DNA of 64,000 bases from CAIXSC01 sp046349915 (lineage in GTDB: Bacteria; Planctomycetota; Planctomycetia; Pirellulales; Pirellulaceae): NCBI GenBank assembly GCA_046349915.1, contig JAXMBL010000009.1, positions 248,001 to 312,000 of the forward strand, written 5' to 3'. The notes below the pieces were generated by a model that was not told the origin of the DNA, did not search any database, and worked only from the letters and a program-made list of their open reading frames with translations. The position numbers were made by a program, and so were the translations under genes. This document shows, piece by piece, positions 19,401 through 27,074 of this stretch; the first letter of the stretch is position 1, and every line of letters starts with the position of its first letter.

Positions 19401-21529
19401 CCGGCGCGGTCACAGTTCCGGCGACCGTGGTTATTCCAGCGAATCAGATGTTCGCCAACTTCACGATCAACGCGATCGACGATACGCTACTCGATGGCAC
19501 TCAGACAGTTCGTATCACCGTCAGCGCCGCGGGTTACGCGGAATCAGTTTCACGCACCTTGGATGTGCTCGACTTCGAGACGGTCACGTTGTCGATGGAA
19601 TCGTCGACCGTCAGCGAATCGATTGGGGTCACTCAGGGATTTGTGACACGCAGCAATAGCGACCTTGCATCCCCGCTCACGATCCAGCTTCTGAGCAGCA
19701 ATCCGTCGGTTGCTACGGTCCCTGCTTCCGTGACGATCCCCGGCGGCCTCGCCACCGCCTCCTACTCCATTTCGATCATTGACAACACGACGCTCAACGC
19801 CACTCGCTCGGTCATCATCTCCGCGACGGCCGCAGGCTATGCCGCGATCACTCCCACGGGCCTGAACGTATTGGATCAAGAGACGCTGACGTTGACTCTT
19901 GGCGCCTCGACGATTTCTGAACGAGCGGGTTCGACGACGGCAACCGTCACTAGGCAGAATACCGATATCGCTCAGGCGTTGAGCGTTACCATCGCTGGCG
20001 GCAATCCGGCACAGGCGACCTTACCGAACTCGGTAACCATCCCGGCCGGTCAGGCGTCGGTGACATTTTCGATCGCGGCCGTGGATGATTCTTTGCTAGA
20101 CGGCGACCAAGTCCTGCCGCTCTCGGCGAGCGCCACGGGTTATGCGGCGCCAGCGGTCGCGCCGCTGACGATCACCGACTTCGAAACGATGGCCATGACG
20201 ATTTCCGTCAGTCCCATCTCGGAGAATGGCGGAGAATCGGTCGCCACGATCATCCGTCAAAACAGTGATGTCGCTCAACCGTTGGTCGTCGCGCTTTCGA
20301 GCGACTCGCCGTCGCAATTGACTCTGCCAGCAACCGTGGAGATCCCCGCCGGACGTTCGGCCGCGACTTTTTCTATTGTGGCGGTCGACGACCTATTGCT
20401 GAACGGTACTCGCAATGTCCGAATATTCGGCGCTGCGACAGGATACGCGGCGTCCGCGAGCGGACTCGTCGAACTAACCGATTACGAAACTCTGACGCTG
20501 ATTGTCAGTCCTTCGAGTATCTCCGAGGCAGGCGGCGTCGCGACGGGAACTGTGACTCGCAACAACACCGATGTCGCCTCGCCGCTCACGGTCTCTCTCA
20601 GTCGCGATCTCGCCTCTGCCGCGACCGTGCCACTCACAGTGACGATCCCTGTTGGAGAAATGTCTGCGGACTTCGAGATTCACGCCATCGACAACGCCGT
20701 GCTGGATGGTTCCAAATCTGTCATCGTCACGGCGAGCGCAAGCGGCTATGAAGGAACCTCGCAAGCGTCGCTCACCGTGCTCGACTCCGAAATTGCCCTT
20801 TCCCACCACAATCCACGCAACTCGCTGGATGTCAACGACGATGGCGATGTCCACCCGATCGATGCTTTGTTGGTCATCAATTACTTGAATAACGAAGGTC
20901 CCGGCGATTTGCCGCCCAGGTCCGGGATGCTCGCTCCCCCCTACCTCGACACCAGCGGCGACGAACGGATCGCGCCGCTCGATGGCCTATTGGTGATCAC
21001 ATATCTGAACGAATTGCCCGCGGCCGAGGGCGAGGTTATTGCGACGAGCGTCGCTGCGCCAGGCAGTTCGCCAGACAGCTCGCTAGGCAATTCGTCGGCT
21101 GCTTCGTCCGACGAGTCGAGCACACTTGGGACTGCGAGCGATGAACTAAGTCCTCTCGACGCGGCCCTCTTGCAGATCTTGAGTGAGCGAGCGAATCAAG
21201 TCGTCCGTCAATCGTCCGTCGGCCTGCCAACCTCGCTGGAGGTTGTATTCTCGCACGGCGGCTTGCAGTTGTTCGCGGGTGAGTCGAGCGAGCGGATCGT
21301 CGGCCAGCGCCTGGTTCAGGAATCGATCCGGGAGCGTGTCGTCCTCGGGTCGCCAGCCCGCCTGCATGTTGAACCACTTCTTGGCGTTGATGATGCGTCT
21401 CGCCGTCGCACGCAATTCGACCTCGTCGACGCTCCAACCGGTCGTCAGTTGCAGCATGCGAGCCGACTCGACCGCCAGATCGGGAAAAACGCTGCGGAGG
21501 AATTTACAAAGGATCAGGGAATCGAGTAG
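13454..21529 (+). CDS. Giant secreted metzincin/PA14/Calx-beta-like repeat protein with dockerin
   Basis: 2,691-residue exported protein. Order: an N-terminal FERLESRLPLA motif (planctomycete LEPR-like sorting signal, about residues 30-42); PPC-type beta domains; a PA14-like domain with TASDDGSRLWIDLNGDGVF; a zinc metzincin site HENGHGVGLGH (about 664) with Met-turn NTMSYGG; another PPC domain; Ig-like SbsA-type modules; and a second PA14-like domain with TRSDDGSRLWIDVNGDGAF. Ten ~100-residue Calx-beta-like repeats (17760-20790) follow, then a dockerin pair (LDVNDDGDVHPIDALLVINYL and LDTSGDERIAPLDGLLVITYL). Probably a cell-surface or secreted protease/adhesin. Start overlaps the DUF1501 stop. 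The last ~128 residues (21146-21529) are antisense to the AOR-family gene and look like readthrough, so the natural C-terminus may be near 21100. Confidence 0.87.
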   Translation: MRRRGSSRFDQVSKTGARRPLTRREKARSRKAIFERLESRLPLAVVTHTGSIDHVLEVDTYSITLAAGESLDARHTEMGGGTGPGFYPTLEILDPQNQVLAAAFDAHAIAVTAITAGDYQVRLTANNVFGDAVQPYSLRLETNAFTGTAETEPNDSLATGTALAGQASFRGSLANAADVDHFSFGASAGDVLAIKWAGRPAVNPAVRLYSSTGTLLATDRSGIGLTAVISTAGSYRLAIASDNTTGVVTGAYFGQLLVGSQAVLDAETGNDFESPTPIDLGPHVIPSALLSPDASFNTRGLTGSYVNRNLRGAVQSDWRQTQTISGTRVDPLVHFSTDDWGNRSAMGITGGTTTDWNDFSVQWDGFVRIVTPGTRLYTASDDGSRLWIDLNGDGVFDTSGAELVNNNWGAGQATTLSPASTPLAPGDYRIRMQYEEGIGGNRAFLMWSDADRAADAVLVGQTRSGIGLLSSVGDVDVYTVDLVATGMYIFELESTSGVLSRQGRRLTLYNELGQPLDYSNSGRVDSWGWNARTAASGKHYLVVEALDSNGLGGYELTARIDGEFPRYRDIPLFYQDYTGYDKATLIPEFMALFEASYDVYQVDLTTVKPATGVENVSWTFTDDPGCGGSQGGGYGVRRASGSGSGNCNANWTRLADVWYGLFLHENGHGVGLGHARHPLNTMSYGGNYDFFPIGSHNWLGPPSDARVSGERLFNARSYMDWILEAGRIVVEEEANDSLASAFGLHGYLTQMMSDADARNDQVVVAASIANPGDVDYYSVTVAANDTFSIDIDSAEFQYPLDSLVEILASDGTVLATNEGGRDRDSGLMSVDPNLVHTFATAGAYYIRVSSEMGTFGDYRLKWTPQRAFDQDGPRVIAQWPDGGTTVNGTRQLVFWLNDQLDPTTITASNIVVAGQSGGVRSGVAWFDPIISTLTWLADSVLPPDTYTVTLRGNTTGIKDLRGNRLDGETDGSFAWPELSGNGAVGGDFTSSFIINAVDATPAVVNWSTTWRHPHDRTVFELFFSDELDVRSVYSQPFTLRGAGTDKSFGTSDDTFSPVDVLYNRIGATVNPLLRVYTRGVLAPDSYRLEASLLDAAGHAVNLSQVFAVAGTVPASALFTSTAQTTPGLVGSYVNTSLRGYGTQDDWRVSQTIAGTRTDRQIDFRSNGFGTRSTVGITGGADADWDNFSVQWDGVIVIPENGVRLFTRSDDGSRLWIDVNGDGAFGSSGSEFVNNNWGGVQGATTGPASVPLNAGTYRVRVQYEEGGGGNNVQLLWDYGGGRTVMEGMVSSPKVVGSNIVPNTSLDTIPENVEITFSERIATASLTTDSFRIRYSTDSTFYDGNDVFIAEADDAIAWDAAYRKAIFTPASPLANGYYLIELEGDAGGIASPGGRALDGEFRDANIAGGTPEYGWNIAPSGDGVPGGDYRALFTVMTVPELILTLSTDSIAENAGASAATATLQRRFSDLSESLVVTLTSDDASEASVAGTVTFAPNQTSLTFPIDAIDDTLLDGVQTITIRASAAGFITGVDSLLVTDFETLSLSINPSSIRESGGTATATVTRNNTDLSQPLTVTLASSDLSEATVPVTVVIPANAASQTFTVTAVDDSLLDGSQFLTISASAPGYAAAATSNLQVTDVELISISLAVASISELGGTTTATVTLGNSDRSLPLTVNLATNDATEAAVPASVTIPANQASVTFAVTAVDDTLLDGSQTVSITASATGYDAPASSSLVVTDHETVVVTLAQSSISEFGGSTTATVRRQNTDITQPLTVSLSSSDTTEATVPTSVTIAANEATVTFTVNAVDDSLLDGTRSLTINAAADGYISVPASLQVTDQEILSVAILADSISEAGGTTTVRVTRGNTDVSQALTVTLNASPSGQISVPATVVIPANVTEATFNLTAIDDTLLDGDQNVTVSANAAGYVPASDSVVVTDFESLSFSIAASAISENQGTTTATVTRGNTDRSQPLTVSIDVDIPGAVTVPATVVIPANQMFANFTINAIDDTLLDGTQTVRITVSAAGYAESVSRTLDVLDFETVTLSMESSTVSESIGVTQGFVTRSNSDLASPLTIQLLSSNPSVATVPASVTIPGGLATASYSISIIDNTTLNATRSVIISATAAGYAAITPTGLNVLDQETLTLTLGASTISERAGSTTATVTRQNTDIAQALSVTIAGGNPAQATLPNSVTIPAGQASVTFSIAAVDDSLLDGDQVLPLSASATGYAAPAVAPLTITDFETMAMTISVSPISENGGESVATIIRQNSDVAQPLVVALSSDSPSQLTLPATVEIPAGRSAATFSIVAVDDLLLNGTRNVRIFGAATGYAASASGLVELTDYETLTLIVSPSSISEAGGVATGTVTRNNTDVASPLTVSLSRDLASAATVPLTVTIPVGEMSADFEIHAIDNAVLDGSKSVIVTASASGYEGTSQASLTVLDSEIALSHHNPRNSLDVNDDGDVHPIDALLVINYLNNEGPGDLPPRSGMLAPPYLDTSGDERIAPLDGLLVITYLNELPAAEGEVIATSVAAPGSSPDSSLGNSSAASSDESSTLGTASDELSPLDAALLQILSERANQVVRQSSVGLPTSLEVVFSHGGLQLFAGESSERIVGQRLVQESIRERVVLGSPARLHVEPLLGVDDASRRRTQFDLVDAPTGRQLQHASRLDRQIGKNAAEEFTKDQGIE
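17760..20790 (+). repeat. Ten tandem ~300-bp coding repeats (Calx-beta-like)
   Basis: Each unit encodes roughly: SISExGG-TTATVTR-NTD-SQPLTV, then a VTIPAN block, then an AVDDxLLDGxQ block, ending ASAxGY and VTDxE. I count ten units by their SISE/SIAE openings. The nucleotide sequences have diverged, so recent unit duplication is not evident. The regular DDTLLDG loops suggest calcium binding in a stalk-like rod. Confidence 0.85.
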
Positions 21530-23032
21530 CGCGGCTTTGTCCTCGGTCTCGACGGCGAGCACCGCGGATTCGGGCGTTAACCGCCGTCGATCCACTTGGT
21601 TGCTGAAATCGACTTCGTAGGCGCCCGAGCGGTTATGGTCGGCGCCTCGAGTGCTTACAGCCAACCCGAGCGCCATGGTTTGCAGCGCGCGAGGTTCGTA
21701 TCCGGGGATTTCGAGTCCCTTTACTTGCGGAGCAATGGCGTAGGCCGCGGGTCCAATCTCCCTCGCGAATCGGCGACTACCTTCCGCCAATCGATCTCCG
21801 ATGCCGACACGACCCGCGATTTCGCCGAGCGCATGCAAGAGTGCGTTCGAGTCCCCAAAGCGCAGCCAAGGGGCGTCGAGCCAGCCTCGTTCAACACACT
21901 CCATCGCCAGCGCGATCGTGCCGCCAGCGCTGATGGTGTCGAGTCCCAATTCGTCACAACGGCGTGATGCAGCCAATACGGCATCGGGATCGCGAATGTC
22001 GCAAAGCGGACCGAGTGCAAAGAGATTTTCGTACTCCATGCGTACCGAGCCGCCGTCCGAGGCGCCTGGCCCTCGTATCCGATAGATATGCTCGCAACCG
22101 ATCGTGCAAGCGGCACACGAGGCTCGCGTCTTGTCGCGTGAATCGGCTAATGATTCCGGGCTTAGTTGTTCGGCGTGAGCAAAACTTCCTTGCTGGAAAT
22201 TGCGAGTGGGAAGAGCTTGGAGACGGTTGAACAGCACCAGATTGGCGACAGTGCCGAGTTCTCGATATTTGGCAGTGGCGGGTCCCAGCGACTTCTCCGA
22301 CAGACTGCGGGCGTATTCGACGAGCCCCGCGGAATCAGCCCAAGGACAGCGTTGCGTGCCGCGGACAACCACCGCTTTGATGTTCTTCGCGCCCAGCACG
22401 GCCCCGGCGCCGCCTCGCCCCGCGTGGCGACCATCGTGCGACAAAGTCGCATATCGCACTTGTTGCTCCCCCGCAGGCCCGATCAACGCGAACTGCCAAT
22501 CGCCAGGAAAACGCTGTCGGAGCTGTTCTTGAGTTGGCGAACATTCGCGCCCCCACACGTCATCCGCGGACTCTAGACGCACCTGTCCGTCATCGATAAC
22601 CAACACGGCCGGTCGTTCGGCTTTGCCCTGAATCACGATCGCATCGACGCCGCATTTTTTCCCCGCTAACGCAAACGCACTGCTCGACAGCGCATCGTTC
22701 AACATGCCCGTCAGTGGGCTGCGCGAGACGACGGCGAATTTCGCGGAAGTTGTGAGCGGGCTTCCCACCAGCGGGCTAAAGACAAAGGCAAGCGGCGCCG
22801 CGGGCGACAGCGGGTCGACGGACGGCGCATCGTGGATCAACGCAAGCCACACCCCCAGCCCTGCTCCACCAAGGTAGCGACGCAGAATTAACTCGGGGAT
22901 CTCGATACGTTCCGCTTCCCCGGACGAAACGTCCACCCGCAGATACGCACCATGGTAGCCCGCCAGCGACTCGCGCGGGCCGACTCGGAGCGTTTCAGAA
23001 CTTGTGGATTGAGTCATGCGAGTGGTGATCAT
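21146..23032 (-). CDS. Aldehyde ferredoxin oxidoreductase (AOR) family protein
   Basis: Tungsten/molybdenum bis-pyranopterin oxidoreductase, about 628 residues, full family length. Visible landmarks: the N-terminal GYHGAYLRVDVSSGE, LGGAGLGVWLALIHDAP, SPLTTSAKFAVVSRSPLTG, the cofactor-contact region GRHAGRGGAGAVLGAKNIKAVVVRG, and the [4Fe-4S] ligands CAACTIGC plus a fourth Cys in LILCKFLRSVFP. It catalyses aldehyde (or related) oxidation with ferredoxin in known relatives; the substrate here is unknown. It lies 29 nt after a MoaD-like gene, which fits pterin-cofactor maturation. Start is uncertain: TTG 23050, ATG 23032 and ATG 23017 are all possible, none with a strong ribosome-binding site. 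Its 3' end overlaps the convergent giant gene by 384 nt. Confidence 0.9.
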   Translation of the reverse strand: MITTRMTQSTSSETLRVGPRESLAGYHGAYLRVDVSSGEAERIEIPELILRRYLGGAGLGVWLALIHDAPSVDPLSPAAPLAFVFSPLVGSPLTTSAKFAVVSRSPLTGMLNDALSSSAFALAGKKCGVDAIVIQGKAERPAVLVIDDGQVRLESADDVWGRECSPTQEQLRQRFPGDWQFALIGPAGEQQVRYATLSHDGRHAGRGGAGAVLGAKNIKAVVVRGTQRCPWADSAGLVEYARSLSEKSLGPATAKYRELGTVANLVLFNRLQALPTRNFQQGSFAHAEQLSPESLADSRDKTRASCAACTIGCEHIYRIRGPGASDGGSVRMEYENLFALGPLCDIRDPDAVLAASRRCDELGLDTISAGGTIALAMECVERGWLDAPWLRFGDSNALLHALGEIAGRVGIGDRLAEGSRRFAREIGPAAYAIAPQVKGLEIPGYEPRALQTMALGLAVSTRGADHNRSGAYEVDFSNQVDRRRLTPESAVLAVETEDKAALLDSLILCKFLRSVFPDLAVESARMLQLTTGWSVDEVELRATARRIINAKKWFNMQAGWRPEDDTLPDRFLNQALADDPLARLTREQLQAAVREYNLQRGWQADGRLTDDLIRSLTQDLQEGRVERT

Positions 23033-23061
23033 CGAGACAGTTGTACGCAACGATCGAAACG

Positions 23062-23436
23062 CTACCCGCCCGCATCGGCCGATAGCAACAAGATCCGCTC
23101 GCCGTCCGCGACTCGCTCGGTCACCTCGCGAGTAAACACATCGCGTACTTGCATGAGGCAGTGTTCGGCGAGTCGGCAGAGTGGCGGAGACGAATGCATC
23201 GACAAGTTCAACGGGTGAGCGGCATCGGGAGACTTGTCCTTCGTTAACTGGAGAGCGTCGTGCGTCCCATCGCGAGCAGCGACGTTCAAACAGTCATTGG
23301 CGAGTGCTGGGTAAAGTTCGACCAGTCGTAGTAGGACTTCCGCGATCTCGGCGGTCGCGCCGGGCAAATCGATATCGATTCTAGCCGTTCCGGCTCGGCG
23401 CCGAGGAATCCCAAACAACTCGACGCTGACCCGCAT
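23062..23436 (-). CDS. MoaD/ThiS-like sulfur carrier with internal insert
   Basis: 124-residue ubiquitin-like protein. The N-terminal strand-turn pattern (VSVELFGIPRRRAGTARIDIDLPG), a helix with LVELYPALANDCLN, and the ending GERILLLSADAGG with the C-terminal Gly-Gly needed for activation are MoaD-like. Typical MoaD is about 80 residues; here about 45-50 extra residues (about 55-105, containing HSSPPLCRLAEHCLM) interrupt the fold before the last strands. It probably donates sulfur for the pyranopterin of the adjacent AOR-family enzyme. The start at 23436 overlaps the helicase stop by one base (TGATG), so it is likely coupled to it; the longer frame from 23457 is less likely. Confidence 0.8.
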   Translation of the reverse strand: MRVSVELFGIPRRRAGTARIDIDLPGATAEIAEVLLRLVELYPALANDCLNVAARDGTHDALQLTKDKSPDAAHPLNLSMHSSPPLCRLAEHCLMQVRDVFTREVTERVADGERILLLSADAGG

Positions 23437-25439
23437 CACTCCTCCACGCACTCGCAATCGGGTAAAGACTCCAGGAAAATGCGCCCGTAAGGTTTGGTGC
23501 GAATACGAGGATCAAGGATCACGACGATCCCGTGATCCGTTTGCGTTCGAATCAAGCGACCGAATCCCTGTCGCAGCTTAATCACCGCCTCGGGCAACTG
23601 ATAGTCATTAAACGGACTGCCGCCCGCTTCGCGAATCGCTTCCAGTCGAGCTTCCAACAACGGTTGGTCGGGCACGCTGAAGGGGAGCTTGGTGATGATC
23701 ACGTTTTGCAAGGCATCGCCGGGAACATCAACTCCTTGCCAAAAGCTGTCGGTGCCGAACAGCACGCCGCGCGGTTGCGACTTGAACCGTTCCAACAGCG
23801 AATGTCGAGGAGTTCCATCCGCTTGACTGTAGAGTGCCAGATCCTGTTCGGCGAGCCACGGGGTCAGTTCATTGGCCATCCGGCGCAGCAAATCGTAGCT
23901 GGTGAACAGCACGAAGGCTCGACCGTCAGTCCGGGCGACATAGCGTTTAATTAGCGGCCCCAAACGCCGCTCGTACTCCTGGCGATTCGAAGTCGGATCG
24001 GGAATTCCCTGAGGCAAAATAATCTTGGCCTGTCGACGGTAATCGAAAGGACTGCCCAACTGAATCGACGCATTTTGGGTGAGGCCAATGCGGGATCGGA
24101 AGAAGTCGAACGCATTCGCTCCTCGACCGATGCCAATCGTCGCGCTCGTGAGTACGACACTGCGTACTTTGTTGAACAGTTGGTCGCGTAGTACGGGCCC
24201 CACGTTGATCGGCGCGGCCGACAACTTTACTCGCAAGAAGCCCTGCCTCGATTCACTCGACTCGACCCAATACACCGAGTCTTCCTGCTCTTGCACGATC
24301 CACTGATCGAGTTCCGTGCTGAGCGAAAGCAGTCGTTCGGCATTAGAGACGAAGTCCTGCCGCACATCGGGCGCCTCAAAGTCATTCGCCACTCGCCGGA
24401 GCTGCTTGGACAGTCGCGCCAAGCGCGAACTCAAGTGGTTCTCGATCGGCAGAGGCTGCCGCACTCGCCCCGTGCGATTATTCGGCTCTTGAGCCCACAT
24501 GTGGAGTTCCGCGAACAGTTCGTCGGCGCGTTGAGCGCAATCGAGCACATCTCGCTGCAACTCCACCAGCCGATGATGCACCAACAGTCCCTTGTTGGTG
24601 CGGTCGTTGAACAGTTTGTTCAGCGTGAACTGGACTTGTCCCGAGGTGACTCCCAATCCCAAATGGTCGCCAGCGACCGCTTCGATCGTGTGGGCTTCGT
24701 CGAACACGACTGCGTCATAATCGGGAAGGATGGACGCGTTGACTCGACGCAATGCCAGATCGCTGAAGAAGAGTGCGTGATTGACGACCAGGATCTGCGC
24801 GTTACCGGCTCGGCGGCGAGCTCGAAAATAGAAGCAGTCCTTGAACGTGGGGCAATTGCGACCCAGGCAGTTACCGCTCTCGCTGGCCGCCTCTTCCCAA
24901 ACCGTGCCGGCGGGACGGAAGCTGAGATCGCTGAGCGACCCATCGCCTGTTTTTTCGGCCCAATCGCGAATTTGCTGCAATTGTTCGAATTCCGTCTCTT
25001 GTCGGAACAGATTGTTGGCTTTGGCCAGGGCGCCGCCGAGTCGACGACGGCTGAGATAGTTCCCTCGTCCCTTCACCAAGACGGCGGTGAACTCGCGTGG
25101 GATGACGCTTCTCAACAGCGGCAGATCTTTGGCCAGCAGTTGTTCCTGCAGGCTGATCGTGTGCGTGGAAATGATCACTCGCCGACGCGGCGGGTCTTCA
25201 TCGCCGTCATCGTTGACGTCGCCCAGCAGCTCGGACTCGGTCGCGTGCAGAATGGCAGGCACGAGGTAGCCGAAGCTTTTTCCCACCCCGGTCCCCGCCT
25301 CGGCAATCAAATGACCGCCCTGGCGAAAAGCCTGGGCGACGGCTTCGGCCATTTGCATTTGCTGCGGGCGGTGTTCGTAGTTCGGGAGCCGAGCCGCAAT
25401 CCGGCCGCTGGGCCCGAGAATTTCCGAGGGGGTAAGCAT
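23436..25439 (-). CDS. DinG/XPD-like ATP-dependent DNA helicase
   Basis: Superfamily 2 iron-sulfur-type helicase of 667 residues. Motif I is AEAGTGVGKSFGYLVP (about residue 47), motif Ia lies around STHTISLQEQLL, motif II is VVFDEAHTIE, and the C-terminal motifs include LFGTDSFWQGVDVPGDAL (V) and RQGFGRLIRT (VI). The region where XPD-type helicases bind a [4Fe-4S] cluster shows three Cys (CLGRNCPTFKDC), but the usual first Cys after KGRGNYL is Ser, so cluster binding is questionable. Likely role is DNA repair or resolution of R-loops/G4. First gene of a tight run with the MoaD-like and AOR-family genes, an unusual partnership with no clear functional link. Confidence 0.9.
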   Translation of the reverse strand: MLTPSEILGPSGRIAARLPNYEHRPQQMQMAEAVAQAFRQGGHLIAEAGTGVGKSFGYLVPAILHATESELLGDVNDDGDEDPPRRRVIISTHTISLQEQLLAKDLPLLRSVIPREFTAVLVKGRGNYLSRRRLGGALAKANNLFRQETEFEQLQQIRDWAEKTGDGSLSDLSFRPAGTVWEEAASESGNCLGRNCPTFKDCFYFRARRRAGNAQILVVNHALFFSDLALRRVNASILPDYDAVVFDEAHTIEAVAGDHLGLGVTSGQVQFTLNKLFNDRTNKGLLVHHRLVELQRDVLDCAQRADELFAELHMWAQEPNNRTGRVRQPLPIENHLSSRLARLSKQLRRVANDFEAPDVRQDFVSNAERLLSLSTELDQWIVQEQEDSVYWVESSESRQGFLRVKLSAAPINVGPVLRDQLFNKVRSVVLTSATIGIGRGANAFDFFRSRIGLTQNASIQLGSPFDYRRQAKIILPQGIPDPTSNRQEYERRLGPLIKRYVARTDGRAFVLFTSYDLLRRMANELTPWLAEQDLALYSQADGTPRHSLLERFKSQPRGVLFGTDSFWQGVDVPGDALQNVIITKLPFSVPDQPLLEARLEAIREAGGSPFNDYQLPEAVIKLRQGFGRLIRTQTDHGIVVILDPRIRTKPYGRIFLESLPDCECVEE

Positions 25440-25638
25440 GCCGACAGATTAGCAACTGGGGGAAAGACGGGATAGGAGAGCCTGCGCAAGTCACCAAGCG
25501 CGAAGCAGCCCCGCAATAACCAAGATCACAAAGCGGTAGAAGTTACGAACGCGACATTCCGCTACAGGCGGGGTTGGATTATCCTAGTGTGTCCTCATCG
25601 CTCGTCTTCTAGATTTAACTTCGCGAGGAGTCGCCGCA

Positions 25639-26808
25639 ATGCCGATCGAGTTCCGTTGCACGGGCTGCACCAAACTGCTTCGCACCCCCGACGAGAGCGC
25701 AGGCAAGAAGGCCCGCTGCCCCGACTGCGGCACGATCGTCGACGTTCCCGCCGCGAGCACTCCGCCCGCTTCCCCCACTCCACCCTCTTCACCGGGGGGA
25801 TTCACACCCAGCAGCCCCTTTGGCGAGTCGAATCCAGGCACGCCTCCTCCTGCTACCCCCTCGTCTCCGTTCGGAGGCAATGTGTTCTCCGACAACGGCG
25901 GCGTGGGAGCCGGGTTTGGCGGCGGAGGAGCCGGATTTGGAGGGGGCGCCGGTGGTTTTGGGTCGCAGCCGATGGGCAACAATCCTTATGCGGCGCCGCA
26001 CTTGGCGCCGCAAGCACCTTGGGGAAATGTGGCCGCCGGTCCACTCAACCACCAAACCGTCACGCTCGACCAGCTCTTGAATACCACATGGGAGATCTTC
26101 AAGCCTCAGTGGGGCATGAGCTTGCTGCTGGCACTGGTGATGTTCGGGTTGAACATTGGGGCGAGCATCATCACGACTCCGATCAACCTCGGCGCGCAGG
26201 CGACGAACGAAATTTCGCTAGTGATCGCAGGCCAGTTAGTGTCGCAGATCGTCACGATGTGCGTGCAGACCTTTGCCCAGCTAGGAGCGACGATGGTAGC
26301 CCTGCACTGGGCCCGAACCGGAGTTGTGGACATTGGTCGGTTCTTTCAAGCCATGCCCTTCTTCATGCGAGGCTTGGGGATCACCTTCTTGACTCAATTG
26401 CTGATCATGGCCATCGCCCTAGTTTGCATGTCGCCGCTACTCATTTTGCTCGCCATGCAAGCCAAAGAAGAGGTTATGGTCATCGCAGGTGGAGCTGGCG
26501 TTCTAGTCGCCGCCCCGATCATGGGCTGGATCGCGATGCGGCTGTTGCTCGCATCGACCTTCCTGATCGATCGCAATACCGGAGTGATCGAGGCGATGAA
26601 ATTGTCCGACCAGTACATGGCCGGCAACAAACTCAACATGTTCCTGTCGCTCATGCTGCTCGGCGTTGGCGCCGCGGTAATCGGCCTTTGCACCTGCTTT
26701 TTGGGCTTTTTTGCCGTACCAGGCTTTATGGCCCTGTTCACCTCGGTGGCCTACTTGCTGATCACAGGCCAAGCCCTCCTGGTCCCCTCACGACCGAACG
26801 TTCGCTAA
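25639..26808 (+). CDS. Zinc-ribbon membrane protein (YciC-like integral domain)
   Basis: 389 residues. N-terminal zinc ribbon with paired CxxC (FRCTGCTKLLRTP and ARCPDCGTIVDVP). Then comes a Pro/Ser/Gly linker with repeated GGGGAGFGGGA-like stretches (about 40-130), then an integral membrane region of about six helices (from MSLLLALVMFGLNIGASI to GLCTCFLGFFAVPGFMALFTSVAYLL). The membrane part resembles the glycerophosphoryl-diester/YciC-like DUF family common in planctomycetes. A zinc ribbon plus linker plus membrane domain is a recurrent planctomycete design of unknown role. Stand-alone gene; TATCCTAG at 25579-25586 may be a -10-like element. Confidence 0.82.
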   Translation: MPIEFRCTGCTKLLRTPDESAGKKARCPDCGTIVDVPAASTPPASPTPPSSPGGFTPSSPFGESNPGTPPPATPSSPFGGNVFSDNGGVGAGFGGGGAGFGGGAGGFGSQPMGNNPYAAPHLAPQAPWGNVAAGPLNHQTVTLDQLLNTTWEIFKPQWGMSLLLALVMFGLNIGASIITTPINLGAQATNEISLVIAGQLVSQIVTMCVQTFAQLGATMVALHWARTGVVDIGRFFQAMPFFMRGLGITFLTQLLIMAIALVCMSPLLILLAMQAKEEVMVIAGGAGVLVAAPIMGWIAMRLLLASTFLIDRNTGVIEAMKLSDQYMAGNKLNMFLSLMLLGVGAAVIGLCTCFLGFFAVPGFMALFTSVAYLLITGQALLVPSRPNVR

Positions 26809-26835
26809 AGCCGCCAGCCATTGGGTACAGCCAAT

Positions 26836-26895
26836 GTACGACGGACTTCTAGTCCGTCGGTTGCCTCATGTACGACGGACTTCCAGCCCGCCGTA
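26836..26895. repeat. Two GACGGACT palindromes
   Basis: Copy one spans 26836-26859 (GTACGACGGACT, TCT, AGTCCGTCG). Copy two spans 26870-26895 and has a degenerate right arm (AGCCCGCCGTAC). They lie 27 nt downstream of the zinc-ribbon gene stop, where they could act as a transcript 3'-end hairpin. Confidence 0.85.
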
Positions 26896-27074
26896 CGTTG
26901 CTACCTGGACTAACCCACCCCGCCAACTCCTCAAATTTCCCCCAAATTCCGCTCGGGCCAGATCGGTTTTCGCTGGACATAAACCGATATTGATTGGTGT
27001 AGACACGGGCCGTGGGTATGGCATAATAAGGGCCCGCACTTTTTGTCCCTCCCAAATCCAAGTGGAATGATGCC

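Noticed and set aside
17760..20790. Possible tandem DNA satellite
   Set aside because: The ~300-bp units are protein-coding repeats in one frame with diverged nucleotides; no independent DNA element.
24291..25475. Plus-strand 394-codon frame antisense to the DinG-like helicase
   Set aside because: Shadow of a high-GC gene; helicase motifs I, II, V and VI lie on the minus strand.
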